Positions 18,001-25,906 are shown, counted from the first letter of the stretch. The stretch: DNA of 64,000 nt from Burkholderiaceae bacterium (GCA_019751915.1 JAIEMS010000019.1:111459-175458), one strand, 5' to 3'. Notes: a model not told the origin generated them from the sequence alone. Made by a program: numbers and translations.

Positions 18001-18126
18001 TACAACCCTTGGGGCGTGAGCCTGCCCACGGACGCTAACCCAAACCCCTCGCACGTCACACCGTTTGATAGCGACTTGGTGACGCTAGTGGGCACAAAAG
18101 GGCTTGACTTTTGGATCAGCGTCTAA
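15061..18126 (+). CDS. Calpain-like (C2) cysteine protease with DUF4214, SwmB and Trp-rich domains, copy 2
   Basis: A 1021-aa paralog of the preceding gene, 58 bases downstream. Residues 1-215 hold DUF4214 repeats (YYARPADPAGLNYWANAL, LGRAPDAPGLAYY), which are common in large proteins exported by type I systems. SwmB-like domain (about 218-325), Trp-rich/EF-hand-like module (about 350-545) and calpain domain (about 585-1021) follow in the same order as copy 1. Catalytic Cys771, His961 and Asn982 keep the same spacing (190 and 21 residues) as copy 1. The end abuts the convergent GntR gene. Location and substrate are unknown; extracellular action is inferred from the DUF4214/SwmB company. Confidence 0.86.
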   Translation: MPTTTSINTIQKLYIAYYARPADPAGLNYWANALDSNSAGINAIIDAFASSTEAQSLYGSATSVTERITVLYQNILGRAPDAPGLAYYKGEIEAGRLSLGKAAFALLAGAQSSGETAVIQNRLEVAQKFTQQIETHTTPYSGSAAAAVARTLLKNVLGGADSLGQGNGKLAAYLNTVKVASQVPDKFGSIIQNGFLDNTNVVSETLTTDNIDTFIHSTDTTAPTLVSATVSDTTLVLLYNEALDAQNPANASQFTVKVGGQTVALTASNPIAVDSARKVVTLKLASPVAQGSNVTVSYADPTPGNDSKATQDKAGNDAASFNNVSVSHSAVNFLSNVKDASATNQDTSAESAARYIGSAVLFVSSDGTWSVGRPGQKISEYQKIKINGVGNVHDDSQEKTALIAETREGGGYVLYLQSNADAREFFEAIADAQGNITAGFKLLTTTELFAAEKKYGVDLNGNGGLGADMVLVDTGKTDVYVDGLGAYQLKKADGSFLALIYEGQALTQEILDSYQIEAVVPNTDGSYQLYLGNGEGSVFEMTADDTGDIETETIGTLSAGKGSVRAGTPISPTGLSDAEIKTGEDLNRAGDTVVTPGWTAVLQNAAIRAEIDTQTANGAKINHAGLVKIVDVAIQAAGSNPIGNEIYSDLQAIAARAQGLFSSQDLSGTDVGYLQYTFDQMVNGSKANNFYTGGTTKPEGLGNLSPTASADTLKKLENKWLLGKDLPNPTTEGDTANPNATAASGIYKAFNGELINGTLAADVNQGSAGTCYLLASMAAIAQVSPAAVNKMFTSNGTGTDGLQTWGVRFYDTKGQTHWVTVNNQLVVRGAEDTDAAYAKVKGVDAQGNATQEMWAPLLEKAYAQANELEIFARSTQKNSMFAIEGGLAEPVVNLAGGKVTTFTDSAITYNGNDILKTSVVPEGSTALAEYTKALNSGKVLFIVSQTNTATAGGSTLFTSGHAYMAYDADLTNPNNTSVKVYNPWGVSLPTDANPNPSHVTPFDSDLVTLVGTKGLDFWISV

Positions 18127-18128
18127 CG

Positions 18129-18884
18129 CTACAAAGACCCCACCACCACCCCTCCAGTGGGCAGCGTCAAATGCCCACTGCGCAGGGCTTGCGCCAGCAG
18201 GTCGGGGGTAATGCGAATGTGGGCCTCCAGCGCCAGCGCAGCGCGGGCCTCGTGCCCGCCCAAGGCCAACTCAAAGATTTCGGTGTGCTCGGCGTGAACG
18301 TCGCGCAGCAAACCGGGCAATCCCATGGCATAACGCCGATAGCGTTCGCCGTGGCGCGAAAGCATTCGCAGTACTTTTTGTGTCCACGGCGAATCCTGTC
18401 CGGCCAACAACGCCTCATGAAAACGCACATTCAGCGCCTCCCATTGGCGTCGATGCTGGGGTTGAAGGGGTTGCTCAAAAACCGACAACGCCTCGTAGCT
18501 TTGGCGCAGCGCCTCACGCCAGCGGGCATCACCGTGGCGAATCGACTGGCGCAATGCCTCAATTTCGATGTGTACCCGCAGACGGGTCAGGTCTTCGAGC
18601 TCTTCAATGGCAATCGGCGCGACACGAAAGCCGCGCTGCCCCTCGGTGGTGACAAGGGCATCGCTGGCCAGACGCGTAATAGCCTCGCGCAAGGTGCCTG
18701 CACCCACTTTGTATTGAACGCGCAGGTGCTCTATGCGCAGCTTGCTGCCCGGAGCCAGAAGGCCCTCAATGATGTCGTTGCGCAGCACCGCATACGTTTG
18801 TTCGATCAATGTGCGCGACGGATCGCTGCCATCGTCAGGCAAGTCGGCCCCAGCAGAGGGCAAAAGAAAAGAGCGTTTGGCCAT
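18129..18884 (-). CDS. aphS: GntR-family (FadR/FCD) regulator of phenol genes
   Basis: A 251-aa regulator with an N-terminal winged helix (residues about 27-95, with LRIEHLRVQYKVGAGTLREAITRL) and an FCD ligand-binding domain with metal-type His residues (NVRFHEALL, RRYAMGL...HAEHTEIF). Its gene lies 16 bases behind the DmpR-type activator gene and is probably co-transcribed. Comamonas testosteroni phenol clusters carry such a GntR repressor (AphS/PhcS) beside the XylR/DmpR-type AphR/PhcR, so I assign the same role: repression of the hydroxylase operon. The symbol is by context and family, not by alignment. Confidence 0.8.
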   Translation of the reverse strand: MAKRSFLLPSAGADLPDDGSDPSRTLIEQTYAVLRNDIIEGLLAPGSKLRIEHLRVQYKVGAGTLREAITRLASDALVTTEGQRGFRVAPIAIEELEDLTRLRVHIEIEALRQSIRHGDARWREALRQSYEALSVFEQPLQPQHRRQWEALNVRFHEALLAGQDSPWTQKVLRMLSRHGERYRRYAMGLPGLLRDVHAEHTEIFELALGGHEARAALALEAHIRITPDLLAQALRSGHLTLPTGGVVVGSL

Positions 18885-18900
18885 AAGGAAAAGTGGTATT

Positions 18901-20601
18901 TCAGGAGCGCACGCGCTCGTTCAGACGCGAGAGCCGATAGCTCAACTGGGGCCGCGTCAGGCCCAAAGCGCGTGCAGCAGCAGACAAATTGCCGCCGGCA
19001 CGGGCCACGGCTTCGCGAATCAAAGTGTCTTCCAAAGCTTCGAGCGACAGGCCACTGTGCAACAGCGTATCGTAAAGCTGTGCCGATTGGGCCGCAGGTG
19101 CAGCCACTGTGCGCTCCAACACACCACGGGCATTGACGGTCGCACCAAGCTGCACCGTAATGTGCGGAAACAAGATGTCAGCATCGACGCTTTCGTCCGA
19201 CGAGGTCAGAATCACACCGCGCTCAATCAAATTCTCGAGTTCGCGCACATTGCCCGGCCACGCATGGGCGCGCATTGCCAAGGTAGCCCGGTCGGTAAAA
19301 CCAGCCACCCGCTTGCCGTGGCGCACTGCGTACTTTTGCAGCAGATGCAAGGCCAGCAGCTCAATGTCGTCGGCACGCTCGCGCAGCGGTGGTATGCGAA
19401 TGGGATAGACGTTCAAACGGTAAAGCAAATCGCGCCGAAAGCGCCCTTCCTCCACGGCTTTTTCTAAATCCACATTGGTAGCAGCGACCACGCGCACATC
19501 GACCCGCCGGGACTCGTGGCCGCCCAAACGCTCAATCTCGCCGGTTTGCAAAACGCGCAGCAATTTGGCTTGGGCAGGCAAGGGCAACTCGCCCAACTCA
19601 TCGAGCATCAAGGTGCCACCGTGAGCGCGCTCGAAACGGCCAATGCGCGTGGCCGCAGCACCGGTATAAGCACCTTTTTCTGCCCCAAAGAGTTCACTCT
19701 CGATCAATTCAGCGGGCAAAGCGGCGCAATTGATGGCGACAAAGGGCTTATCGGCACGCGTTCCCATAGCGTGCAAAGCGCGAGCAAAACGCTCTTTCCC
19801 CACGCCAGTCTCGCCTGTCAGCAGCACAGTGACTTGAGTCGCAGCGGCTTTGCGTAGCAACGCAGCAGTTTGCTCAAAAGCACGCGAGCGCCCAATCAGC
19901 GGCCCCAACTCATCGGTCGGTTGCAACTGGGTTCGCAGTGTTTGTACCTGTGATTGCAGCTCATCGAGTTGCACCAGCACCGAGTCAGGATCGTAATCAT
20001 GGGCCATGGTTTCGCCATCGGGCCACTCGTGCACAAACCGGCCTTCAATCAAGCAGTGGCTGTGGCCACAAGCGGCGCATTGCAATTCTTTGTAGAGCAC
20101 CGGGCGCTTAAAAAATGCGCTGGTATAGCCCGAGGCATAGCCCAACAGCATCCAGCAAGCCGGTTCGTCTTGCGGGCCAAAGTCACGCACATGGGCCTCT
20201 GCCTCCCAGCTGTGATCCCAGCGGTAACAACCACGAAAGTGCCCTGCGGCTTCGTCAAACTCAAATACCTGCGGCGTTACTTGCACAGCGCCTTCGAGCA
20301 TATGCAGTTGTGGCCCAACGGCAAACACATCAAACAACGATGCCTCGGGGCGAACTTGGCGTGCCAGCAGCGCATCGCGCTCGCCAGAAGCGTAACCGGC
20401 GCGCAGCAACAAGCGGCGCGTTTGCGCTGGGCCTAGCGTATTCATCAGCTCCCGGCGCATGGCGTGCAACGCCGCTGCATGCACCAACAGCATGCGCTGG
20501 CCTGACAGCCAAATACGGCCATCTCCGGCAGAAAAATGCACCAGACGGCGCAGATCGGCATCAGACGGCAACGGTGGAAGCGATATAGAGGGCATTTGCA
20601 A
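18901..20601 (-). CDS. dmpR: Sigma-54-dependent phenol-responsive activator (DmpR/XylR/MopR type)
   Basis: A 566-aa activator. N-terminal XylR_N/V4R sensor (about 15-215) is followed by a B-linker, an AAA+ domain (Walker [17 protein letters not shown] at the sigma-54 contact loop) and a Fis-type HTH ([22 protein letters not shown]). His100 and Trp128 align with the phenol-contacting His106/Trp134 of MopR, and Cys149, Glu172, Cys175 and Cys183 keep the spacing of its structural zinc site. Phenol sensing is therefore well supported. It is divergent from the hydroxylase operon it should activate. Met3 is an alternative start. Equivalent names in Comamonas are aphR/phcR. Confidence 0.93.
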   Translation of the reverse strand: MQMPSISLPPLPSDADLRRLVHFSAGDGRIWLSGQRMLLVHAAALHAMRRELMNTLGPAQTRRLLLRAGYASGERDALLARQVRPEASLFDVFAVGPQLHMLEGAVQVTPQVFEFDEAAGHFRGCYRWDHSWEAEAHVRDFGPQDEPACWMLLGYASGYTSAFFKRPVLYKELQCAACGHSHCLIEGRFVHEWPDGETMAHDYDPDSVLVQLDELQSQVQTLRTQLQPTDELGPLIGRSRAFEQTAALLRKAAATQVTVLLTGETGVGKERFARALHAMGTRADKPFVAINCAALPAELIESELFGAEKGAYTGAAATRIGRFERAHGGTLMLDELGELPLPAQAKLLRVLQTGEIERLGGHESRRVDVRVVAATNVDLEKAVEEGRFRRDLLYRLNVYPIRIPPLRERADDIELLALHLLQKYAVRHGKRVAGFTDRATLAMRAHAWPGNVRELENLIERGVILTSSDESVDADILFPHITVQLGATVNARGVLERTVAAPAAQSAQLYDTLLHSGLSLEALEDTLIREAVARAGGNLSAAARALGLTRPQLSYRLSRLNERVRS

Positions 20602-20629
20602 ACTATCGATAATTTTTGACCAGCGTAAA

Positions 20630-20645
20630 ACCGGGTTTACCCGGT
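20630..20645. promoter_or_regulatory. Perfect inverted repeat, candidate operator
   Basis: ACCGGG-TTTA-CCCGGT, 6-bp arms around a 4-bp spacer, 29 bases upstream of the activator start. It could be an autoregulatory or repressor operator. No T-run follows, so a terminator is less likely. Confidence 0.45.
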
Positions 20646-20691
20646 CTTTGCAGGTACTTTATCAAATAGCGAGTCGCTTTGGAGCAATTTT

Positions 20692-20704
20692 AATCAATTC
20701 ATTA
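20692..20704 (+). promoter_or_regulatory. IHF-like binding site
   Basis: AATCAATTCATTA matches the IHF consensus WATCAANNNNTTR at every defined position, in an AT-rich setting. It lies about 130 bases upstream of the -24/-12 promoter, further than in the classical dmp Po promoter. Confidence 0.5.
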
Positions 20705-20832
20705 AGTTGCACTGCAACAAAAACCGCATTACAAAATGTTATCGGAGCATCAGTTGGCAGCGAGGTGAAAAACGCCCCATTTTCTAGGGACTAACCCTCA
20801 TTTTATCGATATTTATGCCATTTTTGCGCTGC

Positions 20833-20849
20833 TTGGCATGCCTCATGCA
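20833..20849 (+). promoter_or_regulatory. Sigma-54 (-24/-12) promoter of the phenol operon
   Basis: TTGGCATGCCTCATGCA contains GG (20835-20836) and GC (20847-20848) separated by exactly 10 bases, and differs from TGGCACR-N4-TTGCW at two positions. It sits 39 bases upstream of the dmpK ATG, so transcription would start near 20860. A sigma-54 promoter is what a DmpR-type activator requires. Confidence 0.78.
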
Positions 20850-20887
20850 CTTGTTTGGATGCAAAGCCGCACACCAAGGAGCCCGCA

Positions 20888-21121
20888 ATGAACCCAGAGC
20901 CGACCGCCACCGACAACTTGCCCTGCGATGTCTCGCGCAAGTTTGTTCGTGTCATCAAAAGACGGGACAACGGTTTTGTCGAGTTCGAGTTTTCCATCGG
21001 ATGGCCTGAACTGTCGGTAGAGCTAATGCTGCCGCAACGGGCCTTCGATGAGTTCTGCCAAAAGCACCAAGTGCGCTGGCGGAACGAGGGCACTGAAAGC
21101 CCGGCTTCCACCATTGTTTGA
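20888..21121 (+). CDS. dmpK: Phenol hydroxylase assembly subunit P0
   Basis: A 77-aa protein of the phenol hydroxylase P0 family, needed for assembly of active hydroxylase (iron insertion) but not for turnover. The conserved core is RKFVRVIKRRDNGFVEFEFSIGWPELSVELMLP, with the C-terminal AFDEFC. Start at ATG 20888 is set by AAGGAG (20877-20882); an in-frame ATG at 20855 would be upstream of it and close to the predicted transcript start. First gene of the operon. Confidence 0.92.
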   Translation: MNPEPTATDNLPCDVSRKFVRVIKRRDNGFVEFEFSIGWPELSVELMLPQRAFDEFCQKHQVRWRNEGTESPASTIV

Positions 21122-21134
21122 GGAGACAACGCAC

Positions 21135-22127
21135 ATGAACATTGACTTGCAAGCGCGTGACATCAAGCCGCTGCGCCAGACTTTCGCCCGCGTAGCGGCC
21201 TATACCGGCGACAAGCCCGCTTCGCGCTACTTGGAAGCGACGATGGGTGCACAGCCCACCACCAACTTTCATTACCGCCCAACGTGGGAGCCAGAGTTTG
21301 AGCTGTTTGACACAGCACGCACCGCCATCAAGCTGGCCGATTGGTACGTGTTGCGCGATCCGCGCCAGTACTACTACGCCAACTGGACAATGACCCGCGC
21401 GCGCCAGCAAGAGGCGATGGAGTCGAACTACCAGTTTGTTGAATCGCGCGGTCTGATCGACAAAACACCCGACGCACTGCGGGCCAAAGCCTGCGAGGTA
21501 CTGATGCCACTGCGCCATGCCGCTTGGGGTGCCAACATGAACAACTGCTCGATCTGCTCGCGCGGCTACGGCACGGCGTTTACTGCCCCCGCCATGCTCC
21601 ACGCGATGGACCAGCTCGGTGTCGCGCAATACCTGACCCGTCTGGGCATGGCACTGGGCGAACCCGGTGCGCTCGAGGCAGGCAGAAATGCTTGGCTGCA
21701 AGACCCGCGCTGGCAAGTACTGCGCCGTTTGGTCGAAGACACGCTGGTGGTGCAAGACCCATTTGAGCTGTTTGTAGCCCAAAACCTGTCGATAGACGGT
21801 TTGCTGTACCCACTGATTTACACCCACTTCATCGACGATCACCTGACGCTACAAGGTGGCACTGCCGTCGCCATGCTGACCTCCTTCATGCCCGAGTGGC
21901 ACACCGAGAGCGCCCGCTGGGTTGATGCCGTGGTCAAAGTTGCTGCGGCTGAGAACAGCGACAACCACGCCCTCATCAGTGGCTGGTTCCAGCGCTACGC
22001 CGACCAAACCCAAGCAGCACTGGCTCCTGTGGCTGAAATCGCTCTGGGCGCTGCTGGCGCTCAGGCTCTGCAAACAGTGCGCGAAGCACTCAATGCCCGC
22101 GCCCGCAAGGCTGGGCTGGCCGTCTAA
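21135..22127 (+). CDS. dmpL: Phenol hydroxylase beta subunit P1
   Basis: A 330-aa oxygenase beta subunit of the soluble diiron monooxygenase family. It forms the (alpha-beta-gamma)2 hydroxylase with DmpN and DmpO and lacks the diiron ligands itself. Recognised from RYLEATMGAQPTTNFHYRPTWEPEFELFD and NMNNCSICSRGYG. ATG 21135 is 13 bases after the dmpK stop with AGGAG just upstream. A longer in-frame reading from 21048 overlaps dmpK and was rejected. Confidence 0.93.
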   Translation: MNIDLQARDIKPLRQTFARVAAYTGDKPASRYLEATMGAQPTTNFHYRPTWEPEFELFDTARTAIKLADWYVLRDPRQYYYANWTMTRARQQEAMESNYQFVESRGLIDKTPDALRAKACEVLMPLRHAAWGANMNNCSICSRGYGTAFTAPAMLHAMDQLGVAQYLTRLGMALGEPGALEAGRNAWLQDPRWQVLRRLVEDTLVVQDPFELFVAQNLSIDGLLYPLIYTHFIDDHLTLQGGTAVAMLTSFMPEWHTESARWVDAVVKVAAAENSDNHALISGWFQRYADQTQAALAPVAEIALGAAGAQALQTVREALNARARKAGLAV

Positions 22128-22137
22128 GGATTACCCC

Positions 22138-22422
22138 ATGAACGCACCGATTGTTTCCAACGTCTTCATTGCCTTTCAGGACAACGAAGAGTCGCGCCCC
22201 ATCATTGATGCCATCCTTGCGGACAACCCCCAAGCCACTGCCGTGCATTCGCCCGGACTGGTCAAGATTGATGCTCCCGGCAGCTTGGTCATCCGGCGCA
22301 CCAGCATTGAAGAGCAAACCGGCCAACGCTTTGATCTGCAACAAATCCACGTCAACCTCGTCACCCTGTCTGGGCACATTGACGAGGACGACGACGAGTT
22401 GTCGTTGAGCTGGCTGCGCTGA
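22138..22422 (+). CDS. dmpM: Phenol hydroxylase activator protein P2
   Basis: A 94-aa MmoB/DmpM-type cofactorless effector protein that binds the hydroxylase and tunes substrate entry and turnover. Sequence NVFIAFQDNEESRPIIDAI followed by VKIDAPGSLVIRR and the acidic tail DEDDDELSLSWLR are typical. Start ATG 22138 lies 10 bases after dmpL. Confidence 0.93.
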   Translation: MNAPIVSNVFIAFQDNEESRPIIDAILADNPQATAVHSPGLVKIDAPGSLVIRRTSIEEQTGQRFDLQQIHVNLVTLSGHIDEDDDELSLSWLR

Positions 22423-22470
22423 ATTGCCACCGCACCGCGCAGCACCCCACCCCCATAAGGAGACAAAACC

Positions 22471-24039
22471 ATGGACGCACCCGTGACCAAGAAAAAGCTG
22501 GGCCTCAAAGAACGCTACTCCGCCATGACACGCGGGCTGGCTTGGGACACCACCTACCAGCCAATGGAAAAAGTGTTCCCCTACGACACCTACGAGGGCA
22601 TCAAAATTCACGACTGGGACAAATGGGAAGACCCGTTTCGCCTGACGATGGATGCCTACTGGAAATACCAAGGCGAAAAAGAGAAAAAGCTCTACGCAGT
22701 GATTGAGGCCTTTGCCCAAAACAACGGTCAGCTCGGTATCTCGGATGCGCGCTATGTCAATGCGCTCAAGCTGTTCATTCAGGGCGTAGTACCGCTGGAA
22801 TACTACGCCCACCGGGGCTTTGCCCATGTGGGTCGGCACTTTACCGGAGCCGGTGCGCGCGTGGCATCGCAGATGCAATCGGTCGATGAGCTGCGCCACT
22901 TCCAGACCGAAACACATGCCCTGTCGCACTACAACAAGTATTTCAACGGCATGCACAAGTCCAGCCACTGGTTTGACCGTGTGTGGTACTTGTCGGTGCC
23001 CAAGTCGTTCTTTGAAGATGCACTGACCGGCGGGCCGTTTGAGTTTTTAACGGCAGTGAGCTTTTCGTTTGAATACGTTCTGACCAACCTGCTGTTTGTG
23101 CCTTTTATGTCGGGTGCGGCACACAACGGCGATATGTCCACGGTGACGTTTGGCTTTTCAGCCCAATCGGACGAATCGCGCCACATGACACTGGGCATTG
23201 AGTGCATCAAGTTCATGCTCGAGCAAGACCCCGGCAACGTGCCGATTGTGCAGCGCTGGATCGACAAATGGTTCTGGCGCGGCTACCGCGTGCTGACGCT
23301 GGTAGCAATGATGCAAGACTACATGCTGCCCAAGCGCGTCATGAGCTGGAAAGAAGCGTGGGAGATGTACGCCGAACAAAACGGCGGTGCCCTGTTCCGC
23401 GACTTGGCCCGTTATGGCATCCGCGAGCCTAAGGGTTGGAAGCAAGCCTGCGAAGGCAAAGACCACATCAGCCACCAAGCGTGGAACACCTTCTACAACT
23501 ACTGCGCGGCAGCACCTTTTCACACTTGGATTCCCAAGGAAGAGGAAATGCAGTGGTTGAGCGAAAAGTACCCCGACACCTTCGATAAGTACTACCGCCC
23601 CCGTCTGGAGCACCTGCGCAGCCAACAAGAGCAAGGCAACCGTTTTTACAACAAAACGCTGCCCATGTTGTGTACCACCTGCCAAATCCCAATGCTCTTT
23701 ACCGAGCCGGGCGATCCCACCAAAATTTGCTACCGCGAGACGCAGCACAACGGCGATACGTACCACTTTTGCAGCGACGGATGCAAAGATATTTTTGAGC
23801 ACGAACCAGAAAAATACATCCAAGCGTGGTTACCAGTTCACCAAATTTACCAAGGCAACTGCTTTAAACCGGGCACCGATCCGACCGCCGAAGGCTTTGA
23901 CCCGTTGATGGCGGTACTGGAATGGTACGAAATGGAAGTGGGCCGCGACAACTTTGATTTTGAAGGTTCGCAAGACCAACAAAACTTTGCGGCTTGGCGC
24001 GGCGAAGAACTCCCCAGCGCAAACCAAGGAGCCAAATAA
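22471..24039 (+). CDS. dmpN: Phenol hydroxylase alpha subunit P3 (diiron oxygenase)
   Basis: Catalytic subunit of 522 aa, hydroxylating phenol to catechol. The six diiron ligands expected for the family are in place: Glu110, Glu140 and His143 (DELRH), Glu201, Glu235 and His238 (DESRH). The C-terminal region (about 395-460) holds a YHS domain with paired Cys (CTTCQ...FCSDGC), usual in multicomponent phenol and toluene monooxygenases. A strong AGGAG precedes the ATG. The stop overlaps the dmpO start (TAATG). Confidence 0.96.
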   Translation: MDAPVTKKKLGLKERYSAMTRGLAWDTTYQPMEKVFPYDTYEGIKIHDWDKWEDPFRLTMDAYWKYQGEKEKKLYAVIEAFAQNNGQLGISDARYVNALKLFIQGVVPLEYYAHRGFAHVGRHFTGAGARVASQMQSVDELRHFQTETHALSHYNKYFNGMHKSSHWFDRVWYLSVPKSFFEDALTGGPFEFLTAVSFSFEYVLTNLLFVPFMSGAAHNGDMSTVTFGFSAQSDESRHMTLGIECIKFMLEQDPGNVPIVQRWIDKWFWRGYRVLTLVAMMQDYMLPKRVMSWKEAWEMYAEQNGGALFRDLARYGIREPKGWKQACEGKDHISHQAWNTFYNYCAAAPFHTWIPKEEEMQWLSEKYPDTFDKYYRPRLEHLRSQQEQGNRFYNKTLPMLCTTCQIPMLFTEPGDPTKICYRETQHNGDTYHFCSDGCKDIFEHEPEKYIQAWLPVHQIYQGNCFKPGTDPTAEGFDPLMAVLEWYEMEVGRDNFDFEGSQDQQNFAAWRGEELPSANQGAK

Positions 24040-24395
24040 TGAGCGTCACCGCCCTCAAGCCTTATGACTTTCCGGCCAAAGATGTGCGCGCCAACTTTCC
24101 AGCACCTCTGCTCTACATCGGCTGGGAAGACCACCTGCTGTTTTGCGCTCCCGTGGCACTGCCACTGCCCCCAGAGATGCCGTTTGGTGCCCTGGGGCAG
24201 GCCGTGTTGCCCGGCGTTTATGGCTACCACCCCGACTTTGCCAAGATCGACTGGAATACGGTCGAGTGGTTCAAATCGGGCCAAGCGTGGACACCCGACC
24301 CGGCCCAATCACTGCAAGACAATGGACTCAAGCACAAGGACGTGATCCGTTTTCGCACACCGGGCCTGACCGGTATTGCCGGATCTTTCAGCTAA
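24039..24395 (+). CDS. dmpO: Phenol hydroxylase gamma subunit P4
   Basis: A 118-aa gamma subunit of the hydroxylase. YDFPAKDVRANFPAPLLYIGWEDHLLFCAPVALPLPPEMPF is the family block. The ATG at 24039 overlaps the dmpN stop; an earlier in-frame start inside dmpN (23994) was rejected. Confidence 0.93.
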   Translation: MSVTALKPYDFPAKDVRANFPAPLLYIGWEDHLLFCAPVALPLPPEMPFGALGQAVLPGVYGYHPDFAKIDWNTVEWFKSGQAWTPDPAQSLQDNGLKHKDVIRFRTPGLTGIAGSFS

Positions 24396-24457
24396 CCGTT
24401 CACGCAAGGCCAGCCACCCGGGCGCAGCACTGCGCTTGCGGTGGCGGAAGAAACTCC

Positions 24458-25522
24458 ATGAGCTACCAACTCACCATCGACCCCTTGGGCACCACCATTG
24501 AGGTGGAAGAAGGCCAAACCTTGCTGGATGCAGCATTGCGCCAAGGTATTTACATTCCGCACGCTTGCGGTCACGGCCTGTGCGGAACCTGCAAGGTGCA
24601 GGTGACCGATGGCGAGGTAGATCACGGCCCGGCCAATCCCTTCGCCTTGATGGAAATGGAACGCGACGACGGCAAAACACTGGCCTGCTGTGCCACGCTG
24701 CTGTCCGATGCCACCATCGAAGCCGACATAGAAGACGAGCCTGATGCCCAAGTGATTGCGGTGCGCGATTTTGTCGCCACAGTGGCCCGCATTGAGCAAC
24801 TTACCCCGACCATTCGGGCACTGCACCTGCGGCTGGACAAACCGATTCGCTTTCAAGCCGGGCAATACGTCCAAGTCCACATTCCGGGTGTTGAAGGGAG
24901 CCGAGCTTTCTCGATTGCCAACGCGCCACAAGCCAACGGCGAAAGCACTGAGATTGAACTGAACGTGCGCCTCGTACCCGGTGGTGCCGGCACCACTTGG
25001 TTGCACCAATCGTTGCACGAGGGCGAGCGCTTGTCGCTGACCGGCCCTTATGGACGCTTTTTTGTTCGGCGCTCGGCGGCCATGCCGATGGTGTTTATGG
25101 CCGGAGGCTCGGGGCTGTCCAGCCCCCGCTCGATGATCTTGGAGCTGCTCGCCAGTGGCTGCACCGAGCCGATCACACTGGTTTACGGTCAACGCTCACC
25201 CCAAGAGCTTTACTACGATGCCGAGTTTCGCGCGCTGGCAGCACAGTACCCGCACTTTACTTACGTGCCGGTGCTGTCGCATGTACCCGATGGCAGCGAC
25301 TGGGCCGGTGCGCGCGGCCACGTCCACGAAGCTGCCAAAGCCCATTTCAACGCCAACTTTGCCGGACACAAAGCCTACCTGTGCGGGCCACCGCCGATGG
25401 TCGAAGCCTGCATTGCCAGCTTGATGCAGGGCCGCCTTTTTGAGCGCGATATTTACACCGAGAAATTCCTCTCAGCCGCCGATGCCCAGCAAGCGCGCAG
25501 CCCGCTGTTTAGAAGCATCTAG
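24458..25522 (+). CDS. dmpP: Phenol hydroxylase reductase P5
   Basis: A 354-aa NADH:acceptor reductase passing electrons to DmpN. Plant-type [2Fe-2S] domain has Cys37, Cys42, Cys45 and a fourth Cys at 77 or 78. An FAD domain follows with RAFSIAN and an NAD domain with GGSGLSSPRSM and CGPPPM. Start ATG 24458 is the family start (MSYQLTIDP); the 105 upstream in-frame codons overlap dmpO and are not coding. The 62-base gap after dmpO contains no obvious signal. Confidence 0.95.
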   Translation: MSYQLTIDPLGTTIEVEEGQTLLDAALRQGIYIPHACGHGLCGTCKVQVTDGEVDHGPANPFALMEMERDDGKTLACCATLLSDATIEADIEDEPDAQVIAVRDFVATVARIEQLTPTIRALHLRLDKPIRFQAGQYVQVHIPGVEGSRAFSIANAPQANGESTEIELNVRLVPGGAGTTWLHQSLHEGERLSLTGPYGRFFVRRSAAMPMVFMAGGSGLSSPRSMILELLASGCTEPITLVYGQRSPQELYYDAEFRALAAQYPHFTYVPVLSHVPDGSDWAGARGHVHEAAKAHFNANFAGHKAYLCGPPPMVEACIASLMQGRLFERDIYTEKFLSAADAQQARSPLFRSI

Positions 25523-25531
25523 GAGCCGCAC

Positions 25532-25873
25532 ATGGGGAGCACCAATTGCCAAGCAACGCGCGTTTGTGTGGCGCAAACCGGCGACAGCTTTGACTGTGCC
25601 AGCAGTGAAAGCCTGCTGGCCGGAATGCTGCGCCTAGGACGCAAGGGTATTCCGGCCGGTTGTGTCAATGGCGGCTGCGGGGTGTGCAAGGTTCGCATCC
25701 TCAAGGGTGCCGTACAACCGCTGGGGCCGGTCAGCCGGGCCCACGTCAGTACCGAAGAAGAAGCCCAAGGCTACACCTTGGCGTGCCGCGTAGCACCACA
25801 GGAGGCGGTATTGCTGGAGGTAGCCGCCAAGCTGCAAAAACCTTTTTTGGGTTGCGCTAGCAAGATTCGTTAG
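25532..25873 (+). CDS. dmpQ: Chloroplast-type ferredoxin (XylT/DmpQ)
   Basis: A 113-aa [2Fe-2S] ferredoxin with Cys44, Cys49, Cys52 and Cys85 (AGCVNGGCGVCKVRIL...LACRV). XylT/DmpQ proteins re-reduce the active-site iron of catechol 2,3-dioxygenase after suicide inactivation by alkylcatechols. Its position directly before dmpB fits this. Confidence 0.93.
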   Translation: MGSTNCQATRVCVAQTGDSFDCASSESLLAGMLRLGRKGIPAGCVNGGCGVCKVRILKGAVQPLGPVSRAHVSTEEEAQGYTLACRVAPQEAVLLEVAAKLQKPFLGCASKIR

Positions 25874-25906
25874 TCAGAAAAATTAACCAACCGAAGGAGA
25901 CATGAA

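Larger units (their letters stand above)
20602..20887. promoter_or_regulatory. Divergent control region of the phenol cluster
   Basis: A 286-bp AT-rich gap between dmpR and dmpK without an ORF. Visible elements: TATCGATA at 20604-20611 and again at 20804-20811, inverted repeat ACCGGG-TTTA-CCCGGT at 20630-20645, IHF-like site at 20692-20704, inverted repeat AGGG-ACTAA-CCCT at 20786-20798 and a -24/-12 promoter at 20833-20849. A XylR-type upstream activating sequence is not obvious; the best candidate is around 20680-20697. The dyads are candidates for GntR-type repressor or activator binding. Confidence 0.7.
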
